Counted from the stretch's first letter, positions 1 to 22,869 are shown. The stretch: DNA of 64,000 bases from Phalacrocorax aristotelis (GCF_949628215.1 NC_134311.1:16740582-16804581), one strand, 5' to 3'. Numbers and translations: made by a program. The notes: generated from the sequence alone by a model not told the origin.

Positions 1-2284
1 TTTACCTGCTGTATACAAAGTCTTTTAACTTTCCCAGATGGAAATGCTAATCCTTAATGTTCTAAATAAGTAAATAAATCCTAGCTGAATGCTATGCCAA
101 ACAAATACTTGGTATGTGACTTCTCTGGTTCCAATAAAAGGCAAGAAAAGTTTCTTTTGGTAGATGTCATCAGCTATAATACAGCAGGTGAGCACCTTAT
201 TCTAAGAGTTGATTCACATTAAAGACCAAAAAGTTAAAAGATTGCAAATAGTTTGGAAAAAAAAACCCAACCAACTTTTTAAGGAGCTTATGTTCTACGG
301 TGCTTTTTTTTTGCATGTGCTTAGAGATCCAGGAGCATTGGTTTGTCTTGGCATTTGAGCAAGTTTCTTACTCCATTCTTACAGCTGTAATTTGTGGCCA
401 TAGAATTCTTCCTGAAGGAAGCCTGACTTATCAAAACATCTTTTTTTTGGTCTCCAAAAACACTTCTGAGCTCTTACTTTAAAGAAAAGAAGAAAGATAA
501 CATACACTGAACATGAATGAGAGAAGAGATATTAGGTTAGTGGCATTTCTTCATATTTTAATGGGTTACTACTACTCTTAGCTGGTGCTTAGTGACTCGT
601 CTGGATCACAGCCTTAATGAACTATACAAACAAGTAGTGATGGTTGAGCCTTGATAATATTTTTTATGCGCAACTGGGCAATTTTTTTGTGAACTGATAA
701 ACCCAATGAACTTGCCTGCAGGTTGTTGATAAAGTTCAGAACATTTTCTCCTCATTATAACAACATAATATTTCCAGTTTATACATTATTTCAACATAAC
801 TTGTATCTGTAATACTGTTTAGACAGAGACCTCTCACCAAGTCCTACGGATTTATTTTTATAGTGATACAGAAAGTTATTTCATTCTGTGATTATTAGAT
901 TTAAAGACGCTTGAGAACAATGCTTTCCAGTTCAGTACCATAATATAGAAGAAACGTTCAGTCAGGGTACATACTGTCAGGTACTACTAGACTGCTTCAG
1001 GGTGCACTATTTTTTCTCTTCAGACTTGCTGACAAAACAACCTCAGATTTTTCAGTGTCTTTTAGGAGAGTATTAGTTTAAGTGTGATTTTTTTTCTAAA
1101 GAAAGAAAGGTGTGCTGTTAATAGCACCAATCTGAAGATTTCCAACCAGGCATAAATAGTTGTCTTATGAATTTAATGGACTGAATAGATCAGGAGAAAT
1201 AGGGATTGAAAGAAGACTCAGTTACAGCAATACTTTATTAACTGGAAATGTTGGACAGCTTTCTAATTGTAGACTGGTGATAGATCATTTTGCCATACTA
1301 GGCAGGTAATCTAATGTGAAAATGAGATAGTAGAATAGCAGGTAGGAGATACTTGGAAACTGGAAGATGCTTTATTTTCAATAAATTTGAATATACTTTC
1401 TGCAATATTTTCATGCATTTTTGACTGCATTTTTGTATTTGCATGAGTTCTGATCCACACCGCGTTCTGCACTTTAGGGATAGTACTTGCAGGAATTCTC
1501 AGTTCGAAGTTCTTAACTCTAATAGGTAGTAGTATAGGAATATTTTTTTAAAATAAATTATAGAAACTTCATCACAACATTTTTTATATCTGAAATAATT
1601 CTACATTTTATTAATTTTAAAAGATAACCACATTGGTTTTGTCTCCATTTACTCCAAGCCAAGAGTGCTATTAGTTGATATTTAAGTGTTTGACAACCTC
1701 TTACTGGAGTGCACATTCCAAAGTTTTTAACCATGCTATTCTGTATTAATCCCTTGGTGAAGGCGCAAGAAATGTTCCACAATTCAGCCTATTTTATCGG
1801 TTTAGCATAGAGACGGAAGAGGCAGCAGGATGTTGGTTTGTACTCTGAGAATGTAAATGACAAAGGATAAAATGTTTTTGGAGTAACCGAGTACTAAATG
1901 TGTTAGTCCATTTTCTAGAGGACGTAGACTTTCTACCATGGACTGTTCTTTCCATGAAAATAAAGTTTTGGGAGCAGGAATTCTGAAGGTTGTTTCTAAG
2001 TTCCTGTTCCTACAGAGACAGCCAATATGATAAGGGATTCTTGTATCCAGATGAACCATTACCTCATACTGTTATGCTTTCATGTGTTAAGCCTTTGTGC
2101 CGTGTGAGAGGTAATGTATCATGCCTCGCAACTTTTAATTCCTTGTTCCTAACTTGTGTCATTTTTTCTGAGACCGTGTCAGTATGACACAATCTTCCTC
2201 ATTTTCATATAGATATAAAAACTTTAATTGAAGCTTTGTCATTGAGAGGTGGATCTAGCCTATGCATTAAGTATAATACTTCGA
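1..2284. other. AT-rich flank beyond the LOX 3' end; no gene seen
   Basis: No coding exon can be defended here; the open frames are short, lack family features and are not supported by splice sites. A plus-strand AATAAA near 133-138 and another near 1,379-1,384 could be poly(A) signals of a convergent gene. In vertebrates SRFBP1 is recalled as the neighbour converging on LOX, but none of its coding sequence was recognised, so this is inference only. Confidence 0.4.
1234..1239 (-). terminator. candidate distal poly(A) signal AATAAA
   Basis: The plus strand reads TTTATT, giving AATAAA in the LOX sense. It would extend the LOX 3'UTR to about 4.9 kb. It is weaker as a candidate because a well-formed signal lies about 1 kb nearer the gene. 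Confidence 0.2.
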
Positions 2285-2305
2285 CAAGTAGAACGCTTGA
2301 AACAT

Positions 2306-2311
2306 TTTATT
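2306..2311 (-). terminator. LOX: candidate main distal LOX poly(A) signal
   Basis: AATAAA on the minus strand, within TTGAATAAAATG. Cleavage about 20 bases downstream would give about 3.8 kb of 3'UTR. With about 260 bases of 5'UTR and 1,386 of CDS this totals about 5.5 kb, matching the largest LOX mRNA class known in mammals. No expression data are available here. Confidence 0.4.
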
Positions 2312-5286
2312 CAAGTCATTTTCACATAAACTTGCAACCATAATATGGGCATGTAACACAAGAATATGAAAGTGCAATGAAGAATACAAAGCTAGTGCCT
2401 GAATATTATAAATTAGAGCTCTTCAGATAAAGATGCAAAGTTGTTGACGTTAAGACTTTTGGAAGAAAAGTGAAGGAAATAATGAAAAACCTTTAAAAAA
2501 GTTGCAAAAACAAGTGGCATTTCACTGTATCTGTAGCATTTAGTTGCATAATAAAAACCTCCCAATAACATACTCCGGTTTTAATTCAAGTTAAAATCTG
2601 TCAGCACCTTTTAGGATTTGGAGAAGATGAAAATGCCTTATCGGCATAAATGTGAGACACAGGATAAACCACCTTTCAATGTCTCTATGAAATTCACCCT
2701 GCTGGTTTTGAATGAGTGCACTGCAAACAATGCACGAATGACTACAGGAAGGCACATTTGGTGTTTGCACTCATTCGACACTGCATAGTAAACTTTGGAG
2801 CAGAGAGAAAATGAGTAGACTTTTACTAACACAAAAACATCATCTATACAATATGTTGGTTCCATTGGTGACCAATCTGTCGTTTTTGTTACACTTTTCT
2901 CTAGAAATATGCAAATATCAAATGTATTTCAGGATTAAAAAAAATACATAACAAACCCCTCCTGTAGTGAGCCTGACATACAATATCTTCCTTATGAGAA
3001 ATTTTTATCTAAAGATCTGAAATGTGGGAGGTAATTGCTTCACAGACATTTTTACAATTTGGCTTTTCAAAGGAAATTTGAGACTGCAAGGCAGCAAGTT
3101 GGTACTAGAATTCTCACAAAATTTAAATCTGATTTTGCTCCCACTGAGTCCAATGGCAAGATGCCTTTCAAAGATGATGGGAATAAGCCCAATATCTGGT
3201 AAAAATTATTCCAAAATATAATTTGCTGTATAAAATAAGCTTTTATCAAAACAGGTTTTATAAATGTTTTTCAACAAAAATGCACATAATCCCATAAATA
3301 TATGCCAGTATGAAAACAGTAAGGTAAGGTGTCTGGGTGAAAACTGCAGGGCCAAGATACTGAAAATGCGGGTTGGCATTCCCCTATTTAGAATGACTTC
3401 TACGCTTGCTATATAAGAAACTCTTCCACTTCTACTGCATTGTAATTTAATATAAACAGGGGAAGTTAAAGTCACATTCCTTCATTTTTTTTAATCCTAA
3501 AATCCCTTGTTTTTCTAAATAGACTGTTCATGTTATCTTAGGCAATTTTTGTGCTATTTTACATCACTGTCATGTTGCTTAACACACATTTCAAAACAAA
3601 TACAATATTTTGCTACGGAAAAAAAAAAGCTACATTTTTGTAGCTACAATATCCCCAATATTCAGAGTTATAGCATTCAACACCTTTCTGAACCAGGCCA
3701 TTCCCACTGAAAGGACTAAGTCCAGTATTACAACTTGTTCCACCTACACAGATGCTCAAGGTCCTCTGGCTCCTTGCTGACTTCAGCGGAGTTCTGCAAG
3801 TAGTTTGGGTATAGACGTATGAGCAGGTTACTGCCTCATAAGCCAAGGGATAAACTCAATTTCTGTGGCTGCTCTGTGTCCAGTTAGTGCTCTCTTATCC
3901 CACATTCAGCATCAGGCACAATGAGGTACGAGCACGCAACCTCTTACCAGGAAGCAGCCCGTGCCCACAGCCTAGCTTCCATTACAGTAGGTTTTGTGTC
4001 CATTGCCCAAGCTGCTATCAGGACTTTCACCCCAATTTTGACCTAAGTCTATATAAAGGTGAATGCACTTGCATCCCTTAACACCTCTTAATCTTAAAAA
4101 CTCTTTGGGCTGAGGCTTCAGAAGCCTAGACTTTAAACAGACCCTCACTTTAGCAGACATGTAATAAATGGCTTTCTAATAAATCTAATGTCAAAATTTT
4201 GCTTCTGTTCGCTGCCCATACTGGTGACTGATTGCTAAAATGGATTTCTTGGCAAACAAAAAGGGACCTGCAGGTGTGGTATTCATTCTGCACCCACTCC
4301 CAATGTTGGGCGGTAATCACTGGGTGGCTGGTTCTTAGATTCTTTTTAAGTATACATACTAGCTGTGCAAATTTGTAACCAAGTTATGATTAAGGTGGAA
4401 ATACTTTATAATCATGAAATAAGTTTAAATATATGTAGTAAAGAACAAATTGATTCTTAAAGGGTATTACTCATAAAGGATATTATTCATAAAACTTCCA
4501 GATTAAATCCATGGGTCCTATTGTGTAAAATACTTCCAAATACTGCCTGAAGTATTCTCATCAGTGATAATAAAACCTCTCCATACTCCTCAGATTTTTC
4601 AGTTTTTAACTATACTACACATGTATTTTTTTAAGATAAGAGCTTTCCGTGTTTCATTGTGTTTTGAACTACTGATTAAACTTAACCAATACCAATCAAT
4701 ATTTCTAAGTCCCTTTGTTTCAAAAGTAGATCCTTCATTTTACATGATCAGAAATCTTCTGAAAAAAAACCCAGATCCCCTTGTGATATGTTATTTCACA
4801 GTTTAAAAACAAAATCACAGCTACTGTAGATTACAGCAGGGTGCACTGCAAAAGCAAAATAATTTGGGGATGGGAGGAGGAGTGGTGTACCCAGCACCAG
4901 TTAAGCAGTTCAGCAAAAACTTTAATTTGGGCTGGAAGGTTTTCCCCTTAACAATGTTGTATTTGGTTCCTGAACAGCCTAAAGTAGGACGTTAAATACA
5001 CTGACTTTTGTTCTCCCTCTATATATAGTGTATTTTCAACTTAATTGTTTGAATACTGAGATATACATTTTAAAGTCAAATACAGTACTTAAGGGGGAAG
5101 CAGGCAGTAGGCTTTTTCATGGCACGAATATTTTGCTAGAGATTCTGACCTACTTCTGTTTGTGTTGCCACCTGAGTTAATTGCCTATATTATTTTGATG
5201 GTTAACCTGTTCAAGTTGGATGTTTTTCACAGATGTCTACATCAGGGACTCTTCATCATCTCCAAGAGCCCTTTTCTTGACAGGTA

Positions 5287-5292
5287 TTTATT
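5287..5292 (-). terminator. LOX: candidate proximal LOX poly(A) signal 2
   Basis: AATAAA on the minus strand about 0.8 kb after the stop codon. Use of it predicts an mRNA of about 2.5 kb, near the 2.4 kb LOX species reported in mammals. Inference from position only. Confidence 0.35.
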
Positions 5293-5685
5293 TTGATCCA
5301 CATTAAGTTTGCAGAAGTCTTTTAAAAGCCCCACCTTGAAAAATATCTTGAACATAGAAAGGTGGATAAGTTCTTTAATTCATTTCCACAGATGAAAGGT
5401 TTCTTTCAAAACCCCATCTGTTTTTCACTTAAGAAAATGGAAAAAATTCTAATGTATTAAAAATGTAAACGTAACTTTTCTTGTAGGGGTATAATTGAGA
5501 TATAGATATATATATATGTATTTCTCTGCTATATGTTAATATTCCTTGAAAACTGAACATACTTTTCTCATTCATATCCACATGTCCTAGCAAGTTTTAC
5601 TTTAATGGTACTGTAGCGTTACTCTTAAGATGGTTTTCATTCTGGTATTTTCTGAGATAGCTGACGTTAGTACTTTCTATTGCAT

Positions 5686-5691
5686 TTTATT
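5686..5691 (-). terminator. LOX: candidate proximal LOX poly(A) signal 1
   Basis: AATAAA on the minus strand about 0.4 kb after the stop codon. Use of it predicts an mRNA of about 2.1 kb, near the 2.0 kb LOX species reported in mammals. Inference from position only. Confidence 0.35.
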
Positions 5692-6103
5692 TAATTCATT
5701 TTACAAAAATTTTTGCTACCTTTTAAAATATGTTCAACTCATTCACCAGTAATATTCCCACTGAAGTCTATTATCACCTAAACTCCAAATATTCAGGAGT
5801 TAAGAAACGCTCATGTTTTTATGAATGAGTTAGATTTTCAAAATTTAAAGTATCTGTGCATGAACCACCAGTTCCACACATTTCACTAGTAACAAAAGTA
5901 ATGCCAATTTAAATGCTTAAAATCCAGTTACAGATTTGGTTGAGAAGCCGCTGAAGTGCTTCAAAATCACATAAGGTGTGTGGGTGTACGTGTGTATGTT
6001 CTGTAGTTTTGTTTCTATAGTGTTTACATCCTATTGAAGTTTATATAATGATACTTCAGTTCAAAACATTTGGCACCGTCTCATCCATTTTCCTGCATCT
6101 TTC

Positions 6104-15711
<9,608 letters not shown>

Positions 15712-15970
15712 CTTCTCGTCTTTCCTGTGTGCCGGCGGGGAGAGAAACGGGCGAAACCGGAGGGGGCAAGCGGAGACCGAGGGGCGCCTTCCTGCCCGGG
15801 ACGGGACGGGGCGGGGTGGGGGTGGGGGGGGCGTGTGGAGAGGCCGAGGGGTGCGGGCTGCGCCTCTGGAAGGGTCTAGGCGGGCAGCGGGGTCTCAGGC
15901 GCGGCGGCACCCGGGCGGTGCCATCGAGCAGGTCGGGCCGTCGGGAAGGAAACCCGGCCCGGGGAGGTGG
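15712..15970 (-). other. LOX: LOX 5'UTR (start inferred)
   Basis: About 260 GC-rich bases between the start codon and the position about 25-30 bases downstream of the TATA box. The transcription start is inferred from the TATA position. Confidence 0.55.
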
Positions 15971-15995
15971 CGGGAGCGGCTTTTCTTCTTCCCGG

Positions 15996-16003
15996 TATTT
16001 ATA
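15996..16003 (-). promoter_or_regulatory. LOX: LOX TATA box
   Basis: TATAAATA on the minus strand in a GC-rich setting, about 285 bases upstream of the LOX ATG. It is the only good TATA element found in the island, so a start near 15,970 is expected. Confidence 0.75.
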
Positions 16004-16192
16004 GGCGAGGGGGATGCGAATGGGAGCCGGAGCAAACAATCAGCCTCTCATCGTCCTCCGGCCCGCGCTGGTGTCTGGAGCGAGGGAAGGAGGAGGAGGA
16101 GGAGGAGAGACCAGAGACTTTAAACTTGCTGGCACGCTCGCAAAGTTACACAAGCCCCGCTGGCTGGGCTGGCTGCGCCCCCGCCATTTGTT

Positions 16193-16197
16193 CACGT
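16193..16197 (-). promoter_or_regulatory. possible hypoxia-response core ACGTG
   Basis: The minus strand reads TTACGTGAAC, about 225 bases upstream of the predicted start. LOX is an established HIF target, but a 5-base core has little weight by itself. Confidence 0.25.
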
Positions 16198-16267
16198 AAT
16201 GCGGCTGGAAACGTGCGGCCCTGACAGTTCCCCCACGGCCGCCCCCCGCCCGCCGCCCGCCCCGAGC

Positions 16268-16301
16268 GGGGGGGGACGGGGCGGCGAGGGACGGCGCGGC
16301 G
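16268..16301 (+). promoter_or_regulatory. G-quadruplex-prone G runs upstream of LOX
   Basis: At least four runs of three or more G separated by short loops (G8-AC-G4-CGGCGA-G3-...-G3). They lie about 300 bases upstream of the predicted start. Structure-forming potential is inferred from sequence. Confidence 0.4.
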
Positions 16302-16318
16302 GGCGGCGGCGGGAGCTC

Positions 16319-16385
16319 CCCATCCTCCCTCCCTCCCGCCATCCCTCCCGCCATCCCTCCATCCCTCCATCCATCCCGCCCGCCT
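16319..16385 (+). repeat. CCATCCCTCC/CCTCC low-complexity tandem repeat
   Basis: About 67 bases of imperfect CATCCCTCC and CCATC units on the plus strand, in the upstream LOX promoter. One strand is nearly pure pyrimidine. Confidence 0.85.
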
Positions 16386-16755
16386 CCCCCCGCGCCCCGA
16401 CCCGCGCCGAGCTGAGCCGAGCCTGCGGCGGGCGGGCGGGCGCGCTCAGACACACGTAGGCTGCCAGAGTATGCCGTGGGGCAGCGCCAAAGTATGCAAA
16501 GGAAAAATGCTATTAGCTCATCAGCGCTGGAGAGACTAGAAACGGGGTGGCGGGGAGGGGGAAGGGGCCGCTAGCAAGAGAGGAAACATGTTTCTGGAAA
16601 ATGTGCTGGCCGGCCCCTCTCCCGTTCTGGAGCAGATGCTGGGGTCCTTCGTCTCAGCGCTGAGTAGCAGTCGGATCCCCTCAATGACCTCTTAATTAGG
16701 AGAAAAACCTCCATCAAATAAAGTCTTGGCCATTGACTTTTGGGTTATCTGCGTA

Positions 16756-16762
16756 TGAGTCA
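16756..16762. promoter_or_regulatory. AP-1 consensus TGAGTCA
   Basis: Perfect AP-1 heptamer about 0.8 kb upstream of the predicted LOX start, beside an ATTA-rich block (TCTTAATTAGGA near 16,690). It could be part of an upstream enhancer, but this is a motif match only. Confidence 0.3.
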
Positions 16763-17457
16763 CACGAGAAATATACTGGCGGTGCTCCGCCCGGAGTAAG
16801 TTTTCATTGAAAAGTGAAATTTCACGTGGGAGAGGCTTAGCCCCATCACCAGAACTAATAAACCTGGCTCAGGCAGCAGCTCCCCAAAACCGTGCTGGAG
16901 AAGAGGAGCAGGCTGTGACCTGAAAGCCTCTGCCTCCCTTCCTGCTTTTATAAGAGTTCATCAACACTGTGTTTTGATAAGTCCAATCACCCAGTGAGGC
17001 AAACGAATTAAGGTCCACGGATTTCAGCCAAAACTCCTTTTGGGTGTATTTTTCCAAAAGCTGTTTGTGTATGAATCCTTGCAAAGGAATGGAGGAGCAT
17101 ACACAAAAGTTCTCCTTTACCAAAAGTTTGGTGGTGAGGGTATTCCTGTCAAAGATGATCAGCCCAGGGCAGAAGATTTTACCGTACTGGGCTAGATGCA
17201 AGGCACCTTTCCACCACTGCCGGCTTCCTCAGGCCAGGCTAACAGTCTACATACTACTCACTGGGCAGATATTTGCCACTGCATTTTGATGTTCTTGATT
17301 CTCCTTGTCGTTTTTTGTATCGTAGTTTATTTTAATTGCATATTCAAACAGTTCACGCTTAATAATCAAAATCCTGCAAAATGTGGTCCTGTGTTGTAGC
17401 TGTGGTAGACTGTCAATGCTGATTTACACTGCTATCGAATTAGTAGTCATCATCGTC

Positions 17458-17495
<38 letters not shown>
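17458..17495 (+). repeat. (GTA)n microsatellite, about 12 units
   Basis: An uninterrupted GTA/TAG run of about 38 bases, preceded by the related imperfect TAGTAGTCATCATCGTC. Likely variable in length. It lies about 1.5 kb upstream of the LOX promoter. Confidence 0.95.
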
Positions 17496-20400
17496 TAGCT
17501 TTACAGTAGCTCTTTATAGCCCATGAAGTGAGTGGTGCCACCCTGGGCATTCAAGTTACCCCTGTGGACAGGTGGGTCAGAGGCTGTGACCAGCGCCCGG
17601 TATGGGCTGCTCACCAAGACAGGCTTGCTTGATCTCCCGAGACCTGTGCTGCAGACAAGTGTGCAGCCTAGTGGACTTACTTAAGCACTGTTCACTTCCC
17701 TGCAGTCGCCCAAACTACATGGAGGGTTAAATTCACTGGGAAATCAGCAGTTAACTGAAAAAGTTCCCATTCTGGAGAACACCGAGGAGCATGGGACAGG
17801 TATGCATCAAAAAGAGCAAAGTCTTCTTACCTGGGAATACCCCCAACATCAAAGTGGCTGTTTGTTATCACTGCTAGCCAGCACAAGGCTGGTGGGGAGC
17901 ATTTGCTAGATGGGGCCCCCAACCAGCACCAGTAACTGGTGTCTTTCCACAACTAGGTTGTGTCTGAGGCTCCAGTAGGCACTAGTCTAGGCAGCCTGCT
18001 ACAGAGGTGGTTGGGTTTGGGTTCTCTTATTCATCGTATTTGCAGACTGCTCATCCCCTCTGATCTTTCTTATTGTGGCTTTTGAAAATGTTATTCTCCA
18101 CTTAAGAGTTTGCCTGGAACAATCAGTGACTAAGACTAAGTAAAATGGAAAGGTTGAAGATAGGGAAAATACAACACTGAAGGAATGAAGTTTCTGTCTT
18201 TCTAATCTTCCTTTAAATCTTATTAGTGTTACAAACAGCAGGTTGTTGCCCAATGTGTGTTATTAGACAACGTTTCCACACAGTGGGATTCTAGCCATTT
18301 TTTTTGCCTGATTAAGTAATTATTTTTCATGAAACTGGAGAAAGCATAGTTGAGGCTAGTCCTGCCCATGTATCAGCCATTCACATTGTCTGCCATTTTT
18401 TCCATAGCATGAGTTTTATTTGTTAATAAATGTAGGTTTCATAAAGCATGAAAAGCACTTATCAGCGTCCCTAGACAATCATGTCCTTCACTTATCATTA
18501 GGTGCCTATGTCATTCAACTACTCTCCTCTCCTCACAGGTTGCCTAATTATACATGGCTTTTATACCTTGGGTGTGTCTACACCATCAAAAAGCCCACCA
18601 GTATCTGAGACCGGAGGTATGGAGGTGGAAATCTCTGCAATACCTTAAATGTCTTGTAAGCAAGCCAGGTACTCTGATCACCTTAAAAATGCCCTAGAAA
18701 CTGTTGAATACTCTGGTATTAAGTTTTCTCATGAGGTTCATACAGCTTCTTTGTGAACCTGGGTTCTGATACTAGATCACAGTTAATTTAGTTACTTAAG
18801 CATTTGCCTACCTCTTTCCTTTTTGGCTAGAATGACTGATATGCCTGGGTACTTGTTGCACTGGGGATTTTGACTTCTGCCACCTACAGCAATAAATACA
18901 GCCTATATCAACTGAGAAATTAAATTTTGCCTACCAGAAAACGACACTAATCGAAGCAGGGATTAGTAAGTAATCACAATAATTTTGCAAAGCCTGAGAT
19001 CTGGAGGTATTTTACATTTAATTGGTAGGTTGTTGCAGTCCTAATTCAAGTGTTACAAATGGAAAAATGTCTTAAATGGCATGTGTATCATTTGGAGTCC
19101 TCCTTATGTCTACACCACTGTTAAGCAGCAGTTGTGAATCTCAAAAACAGAAAAAGATTAACCTGTTCTTCAAAAAAACAACAAAACCTGAAACAGAACC
19201 AAAGCTATTTGAATTTGGCATGTCTTAGTACATGTCCTTAGAGAAGTATTTTAGGATTCTCTACGCTTACAGTTTAGTGTTAAAAAGTGTGATAGTGCAA
19301 AAAAGGGGAAGTTACTTTAAATGACAGACAGTTTACACCAATCCCATTATTTGTTACTTTTAGTGTTATTTTTAAAAAATCATAAATTCTGTTGTTATAG
19401 GATGGCTAATTTGTGTTCCTGTTTAGTGTTAAATTGGGATGCTTAGCTACAGTCACATAGGTGAAGCAAGAAATATAAATAACTTTACAAAATCCTAACA
19501 TGAAACTAGACAAACTTGATATTTGTTAAGTATATTTCTTTGAAGCTGGTGTTTATTTGTCTGAGATCCAAGGGTTGGTTATTGAGGAGTCACTAGGAGA
19601 AACAGCTTGAAGAGTTGGTTTCAGCTTTCTGTGTCTGAGAAGAATTTACTTTACTCATCTGAGTTACGCTTGGGTAGACAAAGAACTTACTCTGATTTTT
19701 CTGTTCGCATGAACACTGAGTTGCAATTAGATTATTCAAATTTATCTTGTTTGGAGATCTAACTTATATTTTTTATAAGTTATCATTTTTTGCATTCAGA
19801 TATTCAAAACTGGTAATTTTGTTGCATGCTAGAACACTGTGGATTTTTCTGAAACATATTTTACAGTAGGTCCAGGTAGCTTTATTTATAAACTTACTTG
19901 TCAGTGCATTGGATTAAAAGGTTCCTAGTTATTCTAAATTCCCCTTAATAGCTGGGATTAAGATGTTAAGATGTTCTTTACAATACATGAACTTCCCTAG
20001 AAACAAAGAACACTGAGTATTTTCAGATTCAGGTCTGTAATGAGGTGTTTTTTTTTAACAAGCCAACTTAATTAGAGACCAGGGTTATAGACTTTTTCTG
20101 ACATCAGTAGTCTTTGGAGCAGACTGTAAGAATTTATTTTCACAAAAGTTTATATTCTAGTTAAATTTAGCTACCCTTTGTAGGTCTGATATTGAAGTCT
20201 CTAATCAGGCAGCTTCCTACAACCATAAGCAAAGTGCAAAAGTAAACTTTCATGCTTCTTTCAGCCCTTAATTTATAACAGAACACAGGTTTTTCTTGCT
20301 TCAATGAGCTTGTCCATTTGTTGAAGAAAGAAAGTGGTTAAAATCTTATTAGTAGGTAATCTCCTCAATTCAAAATTATCAACCAAAATGCCACCTCGCC

Positions 20401-22869
20401 CCTATCTAACATTTTGGGTTTACCTATTTGCATTACGAAACAAGTTTGTAGTTACTTTGTTTTATACACTGTGGGTAAAGCTACTGAATTGCACATAACT
20501 ACCCCCAGTGAAGGAAATTAAGCACACTTGTCTATCTCTGCAGGATCTGGAAGCATTATCAAGAAAAGCAGCTACAGGACCTGAGATAGCTGTTCTTTTC
20601 TTGTGTGAGGCCTGGAGATAAATGCTTTCTCATGTCAGTGGATTTTGGATTTTTGAGGTTTTAATAGCAGTATTTTTTAAGTTTAGAGTGTTGATGTGTT
20701 GGTAAAGCTGAATATGAATGGTTTCACAGCATGCAGTTACATGGTTTCTTTACTTGAACCTAGATTTTAAAAGAGCATAGTGAAAATTAAAGAAAAAGCC
20801 TCTCCCTTCTTGAATTTCTAGTGTGCATCATCTCTGAAGACTGTTTTGTAACTTTTCTGTTTGTTTTCTGTTGGTCTCCCAAAGGTTTCTATAACAAATG
20901 AGATTTCTAAAAAGTGAGATAAATACAAAAATAGGCAGCTACTGAAAATTCAATCAGAGATTTGAAAATCCACCAAAGTTATTTCTTTTCTTACATGTCA
21001 GCATCTGTAATGAGATCTTCCTCAACTATTGACTTTGAATTATTCATTGCAATGGTATGCAAAACTTACCATCGGTGGTATAATCAGGTGTGTTTGTTTT
21101 GATTTCAGTAAGTTGTCTGATGACATGTACAAAGGACTAGAAACCCAAGACACTAAAAGTAAAGAGCCCACTACCTGTGCATTAATGCCTGTGATAGGTA
21201 GCAGTTAGTTTCATTTAGCAAGGTTAATAAATTTAAAATTTGATTTGCACAGTGCATGTGTAAACAGCACTTTTTTGTTTCAGTGGTTCAATCCTGAATT
21301 TTCTTTATAAGCAGAGGATGTAATCAAGAATCGCCTACCATCTCATACAAAACTACCTAATATTATTGAAGTTCTCAAATATTGATAAGAGGTTATCAAG
21401 ATAAACTTGAGAAACCTAAGTAAATTCAGTAAAAGCAAATGTTTGGCCAAACAGTTTTATACACAGGCATGCCTTTGTTGTGGCAGGCCTCCAAAATGAG
21501 TCTTCCCTTCTGTGTGTATTGCACAAAAGCAAAAAAACCCAGCTAGTAAGTCCAAGCTAAGGAAGACTGGAGAAAACAATTAGTTTTGAACTAAGGCATT
21601 CAACAGACTGTTCTGAGATTAAGAACATTATGTAGGACAGAGAGGAATGGATATTGTTTCAAATCCATCATTTTCCTTTCCTCTTCAGCAGGGAAGAAAT
21701 CCCTATAAATTTTTCACAAGGTGGAACCCTGTTCAACATAATGTAAGAGCAGAATGCATTGGCTGAGATTTTGGAACATGATTTTACTATGCATCTCATC
21801 AAGGATAGTCAGTGCAGCAGTAGTATCTTAAGAACAAAGCTAACTTTGTAAAAATAGCATAAAGGAGTTCCAGATTCATTGTGTCTCATTCATTATATCT
21901 AGGTTGCTTAGTTTACAACCAGATATAATTCCTAACTGTCCTATACATCTGGATCTGATAGTTCTTTTCCATCTAGTGTATAGATCTTCACCTTCATAAC
22001 CATTCCTGAATTTGCACAGCTGTTGCAGAGACAGGTAATTTTATTTGTAGAACTTCAAATTCTGATGGAAAAATACCAGAGAAGAGCCCATTTCCAAATC
22101 CTGACATCAATTTTCATAACTGACATCAGAAAAGAATTCTGTGTTATACTGATAAGGTGCATACAAAGGCTCAATTGAAGTAGCAATCAATAATGCCATT
22201 CATGACACAAATGTGAATGCATAAAAGGTGGGACAGTGATGAAGGTAATAAGGAACTGGCAGAGGAATCCCCGTATCCCTATGACTAGGATTTTAATTGT
22301 CTCCTACTTTGTTTTCACTGAAGAATTTATACACAGTAAACAACAACCAAAAAACCCCACATCTTTGCATTAGAGACAATGTTTTAGAGGTGAGTATTGA
22401 GGACATTAGAAATAGAGTTTGCAGTTTGTATTCAAAAAGAACTGAAGGAAAAAAAGGAACAGATGGGTGAACTTCTCCACAGCGAGATCTACTTCCAGCA
22501 GGACACAGAAACCTATGTGACAAAAGGTCTTGTGGTAGAGATGTATGTTCAGATTTAAATAGTACCCTATTATTACCCATAGAAAACGAGTATAATTTTG
22601 GCGTCTATCAGCCCTTAATCCCTCCTAGATGTCTCCAGCGGTGGTTTACTGTGTCTGATATTGTCAAAATGTAAACGTCTGATCAAGGACCAGGACGCTT
22701 CTAAAATAAATGCCCTCAGATTTGCAACTCAGTCTTGGTTCCTAGCTTGGTATTGGCAAGAAAATGTTTGATATTGTTAGGACATATTGACTCTATTTTG
22801 CTTATCAGTTATGTGTCAAAAGTTCCATCTGTAAACCATGAAAAATGTTTTCTGTGTGGATTATGTAAA

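Larger units (their letters stand above)
2285..6103 (-). other. LOX: LOX 3'UTR (exon 7), distal end inferred
   Basis: This is untranslated sequence following the LOX stop codon. The first roughly 40 bases after the stop resemble the human LOX 3'UTR start as I remember it (AATGGATRA ... CAGTGCC-like, then TGTT-TGAACTGAAG-like). The region is AT-rich, with ATTTA-type motifs and a short TA run near 5,501-5,520, and it contains no competing gene. The distal boundary is placed just past the AATAAA complement at 2,306-2,311. That choice gives a mature mRNA of about 5.5 kb, close to the longest LOX mRNA described in mammals. The end is an inference; a further signal at 1,234-1,239 would lengthen it. 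Confidence 0.5.
16504..22869. other. Intergenic, upstream of LOX; no gene seen
   Basis: No open frame here has family features, splice support or codon structure. The first 400 bases beyond the CpG island may be distal promoter. Beyond that only the GTA microsatellite at 17,458-17,495 stands out. Confidence 0.6.
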
